A stretch of 64,000 bases of DNA, taken from the NCBI RefSeq assembly GCF_003606265.1, contig NZ_CP023671.1, positions 124,001 to 188,000 on the forward strand, in the 5' to 3' direction. Source of the stretch: Clostridium septicum (GTDB taxonomy: Bacteria; Bacillota; Clostridia; Clostridiales; Clostridiaceae). The position numbers and the translations under genes were made by a program. The notes under the pieces are model-generated. The model did no database searches. It was given only the letters and a program-made list of their open reading frames with translations, and was not told where the DNA came from. Shown one piece after another: positions 1-8,210 of this stretch. How positions within the stretch are numbered: the first letter of the stretch is position 1; each line of letters starts with the position of its first letter.

Positions 1-1
1 C

Positions 2-361
2 AAAACTGGATTAACTTCAGCTATAACAGGGTTATTATTTTTATTATCTTTATTCTTTATTCCATTTATAAAAATAATACCAAATGCTGCTATATCTCCA
101 ATACTTATAATAATTGGATGCTTAATGTCACAAAATTTAAAGAATTTAAATTTTGATGATTTAACTGAATTATTCCCAGCTTTTGCTACTATAGTATTAA
201 TTCCTTTAACATATAGCATTGTAGATGGTATTGCATTTGGATTTATATTATACCCTATATGCAAGTTATGTACTAAAAAAGGAAAAGATGTTTCTGTTGC
301 AATGTATGTTGTATCAGCTATATTCCTTATTTATTTCATACTTCATGGTATGCAACATTAA
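2..361 (+). CDS. NCS2 (AzgA/PbuG-type) purine permease, C-terminal part
   Basis: The reading frame is open from base 2, so the gene begins before the window and only about 119 C-terminal residues are present. The protein is a multi-pass membrane carrier that takes up a purine base such as guanine, hypoxanthine or adenine with protons. The visible part starts with TGLTSAITGLLF, continues through hydrophobic helices and contains PAFATIVLIPLTYSIVDGIAFGF, which matches the C-terminal helices of the AzgA/PbuG/PbuO branch of NCS2. The internal ATG at 125 is not a likely start, since the matching sequence lies on both sides of it. Substrate specificity cannot be read from this fragment. A hairpin terminator follows 36 bases after the stop. 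Confidence 0.85.
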   Translation, partial: KTGLTSAITGLLFLLSLFFIPFIKIIPNAAISPILIIIGCLMSQNLKNLNFDDLTELFPAFATIVLIPLTYSIVDGIAFGFILYPICKLCTKKGKDVSVAMYVVSAIFLIYFILHGMQH

Positions 362-396
362 TAAGTCTATATTATATATTTATCTAAAATCTAGAA

Positions 397-436
397 AATA
401 AGAGGTAGAATATATGCTCTACCTCTTATTTTTATT
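397..436. terminator. Bidirectional terminator between permease and chemotaxis receptor
   Basis: A perfect 13-bp inverted repeat (397-409 with 418-430, 8-nt loop) is flanked by A-rich and T-rich sides, so it can end transcripts from the plus-strand permease and the minus-strand receptor. Confidence 0.85.
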
Positions 437-1905
437 TAGCTTTTTATAGACATTTTAAATAAAGTATTAATTGGCATTTCTATTGAAACTATACCTGGCT
501 TGTCTTTTCTCTTTATGTGCATATATAAATTAGTCTCTCCTGTATCCTCTCTTTTTGATAAAGGATATATTTTATAAATTTCATTGCTATTAAAAAATCC
601 TTTAGCCTCTTTATTAACTTCAAATAAATTAAATTTATTTTTCCTATTTTCAGATGTAAATTCAAAATATCCATCTTTATTAACATAAAAAATGTCATTA
701 GCACCTATTTTATTAGCAAAAGATTTTAAAGATATATTATCTTTTTTTAATTCAGTTGTGTATATACTCATACATATATCTTTTAGTTTGCTTTCTATGT
801 CCTTTCTTATAGATATATCAATTAAAGTATTACAATTTTCTATAAGCTCTTCTGTTATAACCTGGAATCCATCTAAAATATCTACTTGATCTTCGATATC
901 TTTAACTACTGACTCTACTGAATTTAATGTAATACAATGAGATCCCTTTAAATCATTTGATATTTTTTCTATTTCATCAGACATTTTTAATATTTCTACC
1001 GAATTACTCTTTATGCTTGTTATTTTTTCTTTTAAACTACTATTATTATTTATAATATCTAAAAAAGAGTTATTTAATATATTAACTGATTTAGATGTTT
1101 CTATAATTACATTATCTGTTTCTCTTGAATTTTTATTTAATTTATCTAATTCATTTTTCATCAAATTTAACTGCTCATTTATATTAAAGCTAAAAGTCTT
1201 AGATAACTCTGATAAATTTTTAATCTCTTTAGCTACTACAGCAAATCCTTTCCCATCCTCTCCAGCTCTGGCTGCTTCAATACTTGCATTTAAAGATAAA
1301 AGATTTGTTTGACTTGCTATATCATTTATATTAGAAGTAAATGCATATATTTTATCAAATGAATTAGTTAACTCTATACATGTACTTAACACCTCTTTAT
1401 AATATTCTTTAAGAGTTTGAACTTTTTTTTCCACATTATTTAATATATTATTTTGCTCTTCAATAGTTTTTTCACTTAATTTTGAACTATTTTTAGCTTC
1501 TTTTAATAGGTTATCCATTATGTCAATTTTATTTTTAATATCTTTACAAGAATTATCTAAATTATTGACACTGCCATTATTCTCCTCTGTTAATCCTAAT
1601 ATAACTTCTGAAGACTCTTTAACTCTATTTGAAATATTTTTTAAACTTTTATGAGATATAAATATACTTTTACCAGTTTCATTAAGCTTTAATATCGAAT
1701 TTTTAAAAGTTGTTCTATTTATATTATTTTCCTTACCCTTGTCTATAATTATTTCTTCACTATCACTATTATTTGCAAAATAGTATATTAACATAGCTAA
1801 TAATAAAGAAATATTAAAAACAAAAAAAGCATTAATCTTAAAGAATAATAGTAAATTTGCTATTATTACAATTAAAATCAAATAAATAAATACCATTTTT
1901 TTCAT
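436..1905 (-). CDS. Methyl-accepting chemotaxis protein with a C-terminal cytoplasmic domain
   Basis: A 489-residue receptor that should signal to CheA/CheW. Two hydrophobic segments near residues 4-20 and 27-45 are separated by only a few residues, so there is no extracytoplasmic ligand domain. A coiled-coil region leads to the conserved signalling tip at about residues 195-233 ([20 protein letters not shown]). A region of about 100 residues after the signalling bundle (near 380-489, with VNKDGYFEF) resembles a PAS/Cache-like sensor and may be the input domain. I place the start at ATG 1905. The frame opens upstream with a TTG at 1920, but the strong GGAGG at 1941-1945 is positioned for a separate 8-codon ORF ending just before 1905. 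No other chemotaxis or flagellar genes are in the window. Confidence 0.8.
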   Translation of the reverse strand: MKKMVFIYLILIVIIANLLLFFKINAFFVFNISLLLAMLIYYFANNSDSEEIIIDKGKENNINRTTFKNSILKLNETGKSIFISHKSLKNISNRVKESSEVILGLTEENNGSVNNLDNSCKDIKNKIDIMDNLLKEAKNSSKLSEKTIEEQNNILNNVEKKVQTLKEYYKEVLSTCIELTNSFDKIYAFTSNINDIASQTNLLSLNASIEAARAGEDGKGFAVVAKEIKNLSELSKTFSFNINEQLNLMKNELDKLNKNSRETDNVIIETSKSVNILNNSFLDIINNNSSLKEKITSIKSNSVEILKMSDEIEKISNDLKGSHCITLNSVESVVKDIEDQVDILDGFQVITEELIENCNTLIDISIRKDIESKLKDICMSIYTTELKKDNISLKSFANKIGANDIFYVNKDGYFEFTSENRKNKFNLFEVNKEAKGFFNSNEIYKIYPLSKREDTGETNLYMHIKRKDKPGIVSIEMPINTLFKMSIKS

Positions 1906-1909
1906 AATA

Positions 1910-1936
1910 TTACAATGCAAAACCTATATTTTGCAT
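1910..1936 (-). CDS. Possible 8-codon leader peptide before the chemotaxis receptor
   Basis: An ATG four bases after a good GGAGG (1941-1945) opens a short [11 protein letters not shown], whose TAA stop is 4 bases before the receptor ATG at 1905. It is in a different frame from the receptor. It is the only start with a proper ribosome binding site here, which suggests the receptor is translated by coupling. This is inferred from spacing only. Confidence 0.35.
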   Translation of the reverse strand: MQNIGFAL

Positions 1937-2019
1937 TTTTCCTCCATCCCTTTTAAATTATACAAAATTATTATATCATATTATCTAAATCAAAAAAATT
2001 TTTATAACATACCTATTTT

Positions 2020-2709
2020 TTACTTTTCTATACCCATTTTCATAGTACATTCTTTAATTCCATAATAGACCTCTTCACATTCTTCACCTAACTTTATAGC
2101 ATTTTTAAAACTCCTCATAGCTTCTTTATATCTTTCTAAACTCAAATTGTAAAATCCTAAAACTATGTAAGCATTTCCACAATTTTTATTTATACTTAAA
2201 GCCTCTTTCACATTATTAATTGATTCAGTATACTCTTTAGTATATCTTAATTGAATCCACGCAATCTTTGCAATTAAAAAGGATTTATCTTCACTATTTA
2301 GATTACTATATTCTAAGAAATCCTCTCCTATTTTTTTTGCTAATTTATAGTTTTTTTCTGATAAATTAATATCAATTAAATATATAGTTGCAAAAAAACT
2401 TTCTTTATCCAAATCTAAAACTTTAAAAAAATACTCTTTACTTTTTTCATACAATCCTAAATAAAATAAAGATTCGCCAATTAAACTATATGCCAATAAC
2501 CTATTTTTGCAATTACTTTCTATAGCTTTATTTATATAATTAACTGCTAAATCAAATTTTTCATCTACCATATATGACTCTCCAATATATATAAGTATAT
2601 CTGGATCTTTTTTTTGATTAAATTCATCAAAACAAAACTTTAAAGCTAACTCAATATCTTTAGATGCTATTTTTTCATATTGTTTTATAAAATCACTATC
2701 TAAAACCAT
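2020..2709 (-). CDS. Tetratricopeptide-repeat protein, function unknown
   Basis: A 229-residue soluble protein made mostly of TPR-like helical pairs, visible as repeated patterns such as ADSxxxLGxYEKSKEYFFKVLDLD and GNAYIVLGFYNLSLERYKEAMRSFKNAIKLG. Such proteins are scaffolds for protein contacts; no catalytic motif is seen. The start is ATG 2709 because GGAGG lies 5 bases before it; the frame extends upstream to 2760 but that part overlaps the preceding gene. It lies 19 bases downstream of the unknown gene at 2729-3127 and is probably cotranscribed with it. No signal peptide or membrane segment is present. The partner is unknown. Confidence 0.75.
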   Translation of the reverse strand: MVLDSDFIKQYEKIASKDIELALKFCFDEFNQKKDPDILIYIGESYMVDEKFDLAVNYINKAIESNCKNRLLAYSLIGESLFYLGLYEKSKEYFFKVLDLDKESFFATIYLIDINLSEKNYKLAKKIGEDFLEYSNLNSEDKSFLIAKIAWIQLRYTKEYTESINNVKEALSINKNCGNAYIVLGFYNLSLERYKEAMRSFKNAIKLGEECEEVYYGIKECTMKMGIEK

Positions 2710-2728
2710 AAATTCCTCCAACACTATC

Positions 2729-3127
2729 CTATTTAAATGGATTAATTTTTTTAAATACAACTTCTTTTTTTAATTCTAAGGTTTCTCTATTGATCTTTAC
2801 CTTAAATATATCAGGACATCCTTCCTCTCTCCACAACTTCATAAATTTAGGTGTGGCTTCTAAAGTAGAGTAATACTTTTCCTCAAACTCATCCCAAAAT
2901 TCCAAAAACTCTAATTTACTATTGCTATCTAAATTAATTTCATTTTTATTTATATTATTAAATATAGGTACAAAAAACCTTAGTGGTATTTCATAATTAT
3001 ATTTTCCACTAATTTTCTTTCCTTCTATTAAAGATCTTTTTAAAAATTTATATCCTTCTATATCTTTTATATATATTTTAAATATAGGTTGTTCTTTTTT
3101 ATTTTTATCTATTTTTATTCTTATCAT
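2729..3127 (-). CDS. Conserved-looking hypothetical protein (132 aa)
   Basis: I do not recognise this family. The protein is charged and soluble, with an N-terminal beta-rich stretch (MIRIKIDKNKKEQPIFKIYI) and a tryptophan-containing helical middle (LEFLEFWDEFEEKYYS, FMKLWREEGCPD). No signal peptide, membrane segment or metal-binding cluster is visible. ATG 3127 is chosen because GGTGGAG precedes it by 4 bases; an ATG at 3139 would place that site inside the gene. It heads a two-gene unit with the TPR gene at 2020-2709, so the two products may act together. A TATAAT with an upstream TG (extended -10) at 3186-3194 could drive the pair. Confidence 0.6.
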   Translation of the reverse strand: MIRIKIDKNKKEQPIFKIYIKDIEGYKFLKRSLIEGKKISGKYNYEIPLRFFVPIFNNINKNEINLDSNSKLEFLEFWDEFEEKYYSTLEATPKFMKLWREEGCPDIFKVKINRETLELKKEVVFKKINPFK

Positions 3128-3329
3128 TTTCTCCACCATTGTTTTTAATGCTTTTCTTATGTTTATTTTAAAGTTCTATCTATGTATTATAACACATTTT
3201 TCATTTCTACTTACTATCCATTATTAACTTCATCTTTAAAATACATTTATAATTTTATTTTTATAAATCACTATTTTTATTGTTTTTAGTATATTGATAT
3301 AAAGTATTATTTTTAAAAGGATTGGTATT

Positions 3330-4340
3330 TTGTTTTATTTAATAATGTTTCTAAAAGTAATAATTTTAGAATATTTACTAATTTTCTTTCATGAAATAGT
3401 TCATTTTATAACTTCATTAATTTTAGGATTTAAATGTACATTTTATTACGTTATACCTTTTACTTTATATAAAAAAGATAACAAACTTAAATTTAAATTA
3501 AATGAAGGGTTTGAAAATGTTTCAACTAGTAGAATGCATTTCAAATCTGTTAAAATTACATCTGATAAAGAGTATAATTTACTTATAAAAAAGCTACAAA
3601 TACTTCTATGGATAGGCCCTATATTTGATTTTACTATATTTGTAATTTTGTTTTCTATAGGCTTATGTATTCCAAAATACTTTTTCCTAACTTTAACCTC
3701 TCTATTTCACTTTACAATATCCACACTAAACTTCTTTAATAGCGATGGAAAATATGCAATAGGATCAAAAGAAGATTATAGAATTGCTTTTAATTTAGTT
3801 AGAGATATTACATTATGTGGAAGTGGAAATATTGATTATGACACAAAAAAATTTATGACAAACAAGCATCTTCAAATTAGTCAGTCTATTTCTTTATCTG
3901 AATTTGATGTTCATAACTTATGGAACTTTTTAAATAATATATATTTTTATACTAATTCTTTGCTTAGTTATATAAATAAAGACTTATTATTTCTAGATGA
4001 TAGTACTGAAAGTTTTCTAGATAGCTTAATTGATGACTTTGATAAAATAAAATCTCTTGATTATAGACAAACCAAAAAAACATCTATTTCAATAATCTTA
4101 TATTTCATATATACGAAGATTAAATATAAAAATTTTATTCCTGAAAAAAACATATTGGATAAAGTATATATTGGCTGTAATAGCGAGTATTATAGAAAAC
4201 TTATACGTTATTATTTTTATGGAGAATATATGTATAAAAACTATTTACTCAATGAAAAAAATATGACTGATATAAATCTAAATTGTGATGGATATAATAA
4301 ATTATTAATAACAGTAGTTAATAAAAATCTTAACCTTTAA
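3330..4340 (+). CDS. Putative M50-like membrane metalloprotease
   Basis: A 336-residue membrane protein. Its first hydrophobic helix contains HEIVH (residues 21-25), the HExxH zinc site placed as in site-2 proteases, and a second hydrophobic region ends in LNFFNSDGK (residues 134-141), which resembles the NxxP...DG motif that supplies the third zinc ligand. The usual proline is absent. Helices lie near residues 4-34, 90-115 and 118-137. The C-terminal 190 residues are polar and match nothing I know. The start is a TTG at 3330 with AAAGG 9 bases upstream; ATG 3345 would also keep the HExxH. It stands alone on the plus strand between minus-strand genes, so its substrate cannot be inferred from neighbours. 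Confidence 0.55.
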   Translation: MFYLIMFLKVIILEYLLIFFHEIVHFITSLILGFKCTFYYVIPFTLYKKDNKLKFKLNEGFENVSTSRMHFKSVKITSDKEYNLLIKKLQILLWIGPIFDFTIFVILFSIGLCIPKYFFLTLTSLFHFTISTLNFFNSDGKYAIGSKEDYRIAFNLVRDITLCGSGNIDYDTKKFMTNKHLQISQSISLSEFDVHNLWNFLNNIYFYTNSLLSYINKDLLFLDDSTESFLDSLIDDFDKIKSLDYRQTKKTSISIILYFIYTKIKYKNFIPEKNILDKVYIGCNSEYYRKLIRYYFYGEYMYKNYLLNEKNMTDINLNCDGYNKLLITVVNKNLNL

Positions 4341-4350
4341 ATTTTTATAA

Positions 4351-4389
4351 ATATAAAAGAGAATTTCAAACTGAAATCCTCTTTTATAT
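4351..4389. terminator. Bidirectional terminator between protease and DUF6398-TPR gene
   Basis: 18-base arms (4351-4368, 4372-4389) pair with one A-C mismatch around a 3-base loop, with T-rich runs on both outer sides. The two flanking genes converge on it. Confidence 0.8.
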
Positions 4390-4402
4390 TTACTGCTAAA
4401 TT

Positions 4403-5605
4403 TTAGAATGGTTGATTCTTTTTGAATTTTTTAACCCAATCTATTGCACCTTCAACTCTATTCCAAGCCATTTCACCATTTTTCATGTAATATATAGCAT
4501 CTTCTTCTGTGCCTAAATTTTTAAGTTCTGGTAATATCTTAGGTATTCTTTTATTTTTAGTAATATAATCTATAACAAAAGGATTTTTAACACTTGCAAT
4601 TTTTAAAGCTCTTTCAGCTTCTAACTTTTCGCCTTTTTTAAATAAGTATAGAGCCTTACTATATTTAGTTGCAGTTAAAAAATCATTTTTAAACCTTTCT
4701 AATAGATTTTCTACATCTTCGTCTCTATCTTCAATTATAAGCCATGAAAATAAAGCACCTCTAATCATTATATTATCTTCTGGACAAAGCTCTATTAGAT
4801 TTTTAAATTCTACTATAGCACCTGACCTATCTCCCATATTCCATAATACATTACCTAATCTATACTTAGCACTAAAATAAGGCTTAGATACTTCTGAATC
4901 TAAAAATCTACCAGTAAACTTTTCTATGTTTTCTTCACCAATAACTCGTTTAGCAGCTTCCACTGCTTTTACTACTAAATCTTTTTGTTTATCATATGAT
5001 AATGAATTATCATATGATAATATTATATATGCTTCAGCGCAATCTTTGCTTAGATTTAATGCTTCTTCAGCTAGCTTCATTTTTTTATTAAAGTTTTTTT
5101 GATTCCATGCACTATCTGCAATAGCTATTGCCTTTAACAGATTTTCATCTTCTATCTTTAAATTAGAAATATCCTCAATTACATCTTCAACTTTTTCTTC
5201 CATTACAGTTGCAGCAACCTCTTCTAATATTTCCTCTCTTGCCTCAATACTATCTATATTCCACTTTTGATCTTCTAAATTTATAAGGGAACGGATTTCC
5301 TTAGATTTAGAAAGGCCTGTACTACTACTTATTTTAAATGCAGCATATAGTTCACTTGCTTTTATAGATAAATTTCCTTTACCGCTTAACAACCCATTTT
5401 TCATTCCCAGCGCATGTACTATACCACAAGCCCATGAGTTTGCCTTTCCCTTTTTTATAGAATTCTCTTCTATTACACATATTTCTTTACAAAGATCTTT
5501 AGAAAGTTTTAAATAATTATCATTTAAATTTTCTTTACAAAAAACTTCAATGATTTCTACTATCTCTTTGTATCTTCCTTCAAATTCCGTAGGTATCTTA
5601 AGCAT
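4403..5605 (-). CDS. DUF6398 domain and TPR protein
   Basis: A 400-residue soluble protein. Residues about 15-110 match the DUF6398 pattern as I remember it: a cysteine/leucine-rich helix, then WACGIVHALGMKN, then a helix-turn-helix-like STGLSKSKEIRSLI. Residues about 155-400 form TPR-like helical repeats (for example SAKYRLGNVLWNMGDRSGAIVEFKNLI). The function of the family is unknown to me; the STGLSKSKEIR segment hints at nucleic-acid or protein recognition, but this is speculation. The start ATG at 5605 has AAGGAG 10 bases upstream. It is transcribed alone. An 18-bp internal duplication encodes the repeat LSYDNS-LSYDKQ. Confidence 0.65.
   Translation of the reverse strand: MLKIPTEFEGRYKEIVEIIEVFCKENLNDNYLKLSKDLCKEICVIEENSIKKGKANSWACGIVHALGMKNGLLSGKGNLSIKASELYAAFKISSSTGLSKSKEIRSLINLEDQKWNIDSIEAREEILEEVAATVMEEKVEDVIEDISNLKIEDENLLKAIAIADSAWNQKNFNKKMKLAEEALNLSKDCAEAYIILSYDNSLSYDKQKDLVVKAVEAAKRVIGEENIEKFTGRFLDSEVSKPYFSAKYRLGNVLWNMGDRSGAIVEFKNLIELCPEDNIMIRGALFSWLIIEDRDEDVENLLERFKNDFLTATKYSKALYLFKKGEKLEAERALKIASVKNPFVIDYITKNKRIPKILPELKNLGTEEDAIYYMKNGEMAWNRVEGAIDWVKKFKKNQPF
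4989..5021. repeat. Tandem 18-bp duplication containing a 14-bp palindrome
   Basis: TTATCATATGATAA occurs at 4989-5002 and again at 5007-5020, an exact 18-base period inside the DUF6398-TPR gene. It keeps the reading frame and duplicates six residues. Confidence 0.85.
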
Positions 5606-5782
5606 TATTTAATTTCTCCTTCTTTCTTCTTGTGGATATTTAGATAAGTTTTATCTAAACCGCTGTTTATTATTATATGACATTTATATAATTTTTTCAA
5701 ATAATAAAGAATATCAATGTTCTATTATTTTCTTTTTATTATATCTTTATCCAACAAAATGAAACAAATACAATATTATTAT

Positions 5783-5811
5783 TTGTTTTATTTTTCTTTC
5801 AATGCTATAAT
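5783..5811 (+). promoter_or_regulatory. Sigma-A-type promoter for the GerMN lipoprotein gene
   Basis: TTGTTT (5783-5788), a 17-bp spacer and a perfect TATAAT (5806-5811), 32 bases before the start codon at 5843. Confidence 0.7.
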
Positions 5812-5842
5812 ATAGTAAATAAATTTAATGGAGGTTATTTTT

Positions 5843-6481
5843 ATGAAAAAGAAATTATCATCTTTTTTCCTTTGTTTATGTATTCCATTTTTGTTAATTT
5901 CTTGTAAAGATGCATCAGATAACAATGACTCTACTAAAAAACAACCTAATACTACTATAGAATCAAATACTGATATAAAAAAGCCTTCTACAGAAGAAAA
6001 TGTTACAAATAAAAAAGAAGATAAAACATCTTCTAATATACCTACTTCTGAAATTAAAGAAAGAAACGTTAGGCTGTATTATTATGATTCTAATCAAGAT
6101 AAAATTATCTATTTAGATAGTGTTGTTGAAGTTAAAGATAAGGCTGTTGCTACTGCCATAGTAAATGCCCTTAAAAAACCTATTAATGAAAATATTCCGC
6201 CTACTATTGCAAAAAATATAAATATAAAATCTGCATCTGTTAATTTAGAAAAAGATTTAATTACAATAGATTTTACAGATAACTTTGTAAAAGAACAAAA
6301 TTTAGGTAGTGGTTCAGAATCAATGACTCTTAAAGCAATTGCAAATACTTTTGGTTATAATTTTAATGTTAATCATGTAAAAATTACTTTAGCTGGAAAA
6401 CCATATTCTTCTGGTCATATTTCTTATAATAAAGATGAATTTATTACAGTTAGTTATGATAACTGTTTTGAATATAAGTAA
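5843..6481 (+). CDS. GerMN-domain lipoprotein
   Basis: A 212-residue secreted lipoprotein. The N-terminus MKKKLSSFF, a hydrophobic stretch and the lipobox LISC (cysteine near residue 21) predict lipid anchoring to the outer face of the membrane. A low-complexity Ser/Thr/Lys/Asn linker follows (to about residue 75), then a GerMN domain (VRLYYYDSNQDKIIYLDSV ... VNLEKDLITIDFTDNF ... HVKITLAGKPY). GerMN domains occur in GerM-like sporulation and germination proteins and in envelope proteins. The start is ATG 5843, 8 bases after GGAGG; the in-frame ATG at 5828 overlaps that site. The gene has its own sigma-A-like promoter and terminator, so vegetative expression is possible. Confidence 0.85.
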   Translation: MKKKLSSFFLCLCIPFLLISCKDASDNNDSTKKQPNTTIESNTDIKKPSTEENVTNKKEDKTSSNIPTSEIKERNVRLYYYDSNQDKIIYLDSVVEVKDKAVATAIVNALKKPINENIPPTIAKNINIKSASVNLEKDLITIDFTDNFVKEQNLGSGSESMTLKAIANTFGYNFNVNHVKITLAGKPYSSGHISYNKDEFITVSYDNCFEYK

Positions 6482-6486
6482 TAAAT

Positions 6487-6516
6487 AAAAAATCTAGAGA
6501 TTGCTCTAGATTTTTT
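6487..6516. terminator. Bidirectional terminator after GerMN gene
   Basis: Arms 6487-6499 and 6504-6516 form a perfect 13-bp hairpin with a 4-base loop and T/A runs on both sides. It touches the stop codon of the converging minus-strand gene. Confidence 0.85.
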
Positions 6517-7784
6517 TATCTATATTCAATTCCTGTTGTATAAAACAAATCATCTGAAATTAGAGAAATACCCTTGATTTTACTTCCCTTTTTAAATCTA
6601 TAACCATCTGTAGGATTAGCTGGATATGAATTTCCGTTGAATTTTAATATTCTAAAACTAATTTTATTTTTTTCTTTTGTTTTAACAATTATATTTTTAT
6701 ATCCATTAGTACTTTCATTAGAAATTATTATAGGTGTTTGTACATTTTTTATTTTAGATATAACTCTATATTCTTCATTAAAATCACTTAAAACAATAAC
6801 ACTTCCTCCATTTTTTTCACAAAATTCTGGTCCTTCTAAATATATTATAACCTCACTTCTATTATCATCATTTAAATCTATTTTATTATAATAATAAGAG
6901 AATTTATCTACTCCAGGAATTAAATTATATTCTTTTTCTAAACATCTTTCTATTTTATAATTTCTATTTCTTTCTGATTCAAAAAAATCTACTGAAGTAA
7001 AATCTATTGATAAATTATTAATTTCTATTTCTTCTTTTATGTGTCTATATTCTATATTAGGCTCTATAGGAACCCCTTTCTCAGCCACAAATGTATTTAT
7101 ATTTTTAAAAGATTCCCCTCCTGTATATTTTAATCTAGTTAGCATAACTCCTAATTTATCTTCATCATTTAATCCAATAATATTTTGTATTATTAGTATT
7201 TCTGCTTTATTACCATTTGATTTTAATGTATAAATATTATTTATTGGAGAAACTTTTCCTTTTCTTTGCTTTTTAAGTTTATCATTTAAATATAATTCAT
7301 CTAAATAAACCTTATTTTTTTCACTTATATCTAATATATATTTTTTATTATTTTCATAATTTAAAATAGTTACTTTATAGCAATCATTATATATAACTTC
7401 ATAATTTGAACTTGTATAAAATTGCTTTCCAGAAAATAGTTGTATTTCCTTATCTCCAATAAACCCATATATCTCTACATTTATTTCACCATCACTTTTT
7501 CCCATATCTGATACAAATAAAATCTCGTTATTACTATCTCCAGAAAAGTTATCTAATTGTATATAAGGATTATATCCATGATTATTTTCTAATTTAATCA
7601 CTGTATATTTTCCTGTTCCTCCATCTAAAACTATTATTTCTAAATTTTTATAGTATGCTTTTTTCAACATTATATCTTTTTCTCCAACTAGATAAACTAT
7701 GTCTTCTTTTTTACTTCCCTTTACATCTCCTCCAATAGACTTTATTATGGTTTTTCCCAAAATATTATCATCATCTAAGATCAT
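6516..7784 (-). CDS. VCBS/FG-GAP-like repeat protein, function unknown
   Basis: A 422-residue protein rich in short beta-strand repeats with acidic loops of the FG-GAP/VCBS type, for example IQLDNFSGDSNNEILFVSDMG and KIDLNDDNRSEVIIYLEG, where Asp/Asn clusters could bind calcium. Several weaker copies suggest a beta-propeller. There is no signal peptide or membrane segment, which is unusual because such repeats are normally extracellular; a mother-cell or spore-surface location would fit a spore former but is inference. ATG 7784 follows AGGAG by 5 bases. It is transcribed alone, between the GerMN terminator and the terminator of the zinc-finger gene. Confidence 0.6.
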   Translation of the reverse strand: MILDDDNILGKTIIKSIGGDVKGSKKEDIVYLVGEKDIMLKKAYYKNLEIIVLDGGTGKYTVIKLENNHGYNPYIQLDNFSGDSNNEILFVSDMGKSDGEINVEIYGFIGDKEIQLFSGKQFYTSSNYEVIYNDCYKVTILNYENNKKYILDISEKNKVYLDELYLNDKLKKQRKGKVSPINNIYTLKSNGNKAEILIIQNIIGLNDEDKLGVMLTRLKYTGGESFKNINTFVAEKGVPIEPNIEYRHIKEEIEINNLSIDFTSVDFFESERNRNYKIERCLEKEYNLIPGVDKFSYYYNKIDLNDDNRSEVIIYLEGPEFCEKNGGSVIVLSDFNEEYRVISKIKNVQTPIIISNESTNGYKNIIVKTKEKNKISFRILKFNGNSYPANPTDGYRFKKGSKIKGISLISDDLFYTTGIEYR

Positions 7785-7844
7785 ATTTACTCCTAAATAT
7801 ATTATTTATAATATATTATTAAAAAACAATATATTTTGTGTTTA

Positions 7845-7872
7845 TAAAAAAAAGCGATTAATAAAATCGCTT
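7845..7872 (-). terminator. Terminator of the small zinc-finger gene
   Basis: An 8-bp hairpin (7852-7859 with 7865-7872) is followed on the minus strand by a run of eight T. It lies 60 bases after the stop of the gene at 7932. Confidence 0.75.
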
Positions 7873-7931
7873 AAAAAGAATGCAACTAAATATTTAAATA
7901 TAAGGTCTTTCACATAATAAAAACCTTTTAA

Positions 7932-8087
7932 TTATAAATTTCCAATTCCATCACATATAGGGCACTTAAAAGTCCCCTTTCCAAAACATGAAAAACATTT
8001 ATCATCTTCAGAACAATTACATTTAATTTTTCCAGTACCATTGCAATTAGAACATAAAATTATACTATTGTTATTTTCTTTATTCAT
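7932..8087 (-). CDS. Small DnaJ-type zinc-finger protein (51 aa)
   Basis: A 51-residue protein with two pairs of CxxC/CxC motifs and CxGxG-like spacing: CSNCNGTGKIKCNC, then CFSCFGKGTFKCPICDGIG. This matches the cysteine-rich domain of DnaJ without the J-domain or substrate domain, so it probably binds one or two zinc ions. The start is ATG 8087, 6 bases after GGAGGTGA; the frame extends to 8114 only because no stop intervenes. It has its own terminator. Such stand-alone cysteine-rich domains can act as redox or chaperone adaptors, but no role can be assigned here. It is divergent from the fructose operon. Confidence 0.7.
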   Translation of the reverse strand: MNKENNNSIILCSNCNGTGKIKCNCSEDDKCFSCFGKGTFKCPICDGIGNL

Positions 8088-8170
8088 AAATTCACCTCCT
8101 ATTTTTAACACCATATATGATTCTTGACATAAAAGTAATTTTTAATACAAAGATCTTTTAAAATTTTTGA

Positions 8171-8210
8171 ATGTTTTTGAATGTTTATGCTTGTTTTTAA
8201 ATGTTTATGA
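8171..8210. promoter_or_regulatory. Phased repeat array, likely operator of the fructose operon
   Basis: Four consecutive 10-base units follow the pattern ATGTTTWTGA (8171, 8181, 8191, 8201). The third is degenerate exactly where it forms the -35 box TTGTTT. Spacing of one helical turn on one face of the DNA suits cooperative binding of the DeoR-type regulator encoded just downstream. Confidence 0.6.

Noticed and set aside
513..704. Minus-strand ORF inside the receptor gene in another frame
   Set aside because: Overlaps the conserved receptor frame and has no ribosome binding site.
692..1312. Plus-strand ORFs opposite the chemotaxis receptor
   Set aside because: No ribosome binding sites, hydrophobic low-complexity translations typical of antisense AT-rich codons, and a clear gene on the other strand.
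4989..5021. Palindromic repeats as an operator
   Set aside because: They lie inside a coding frame and their 18-base period preserves codons, so a simple tandem duplication explains them better.
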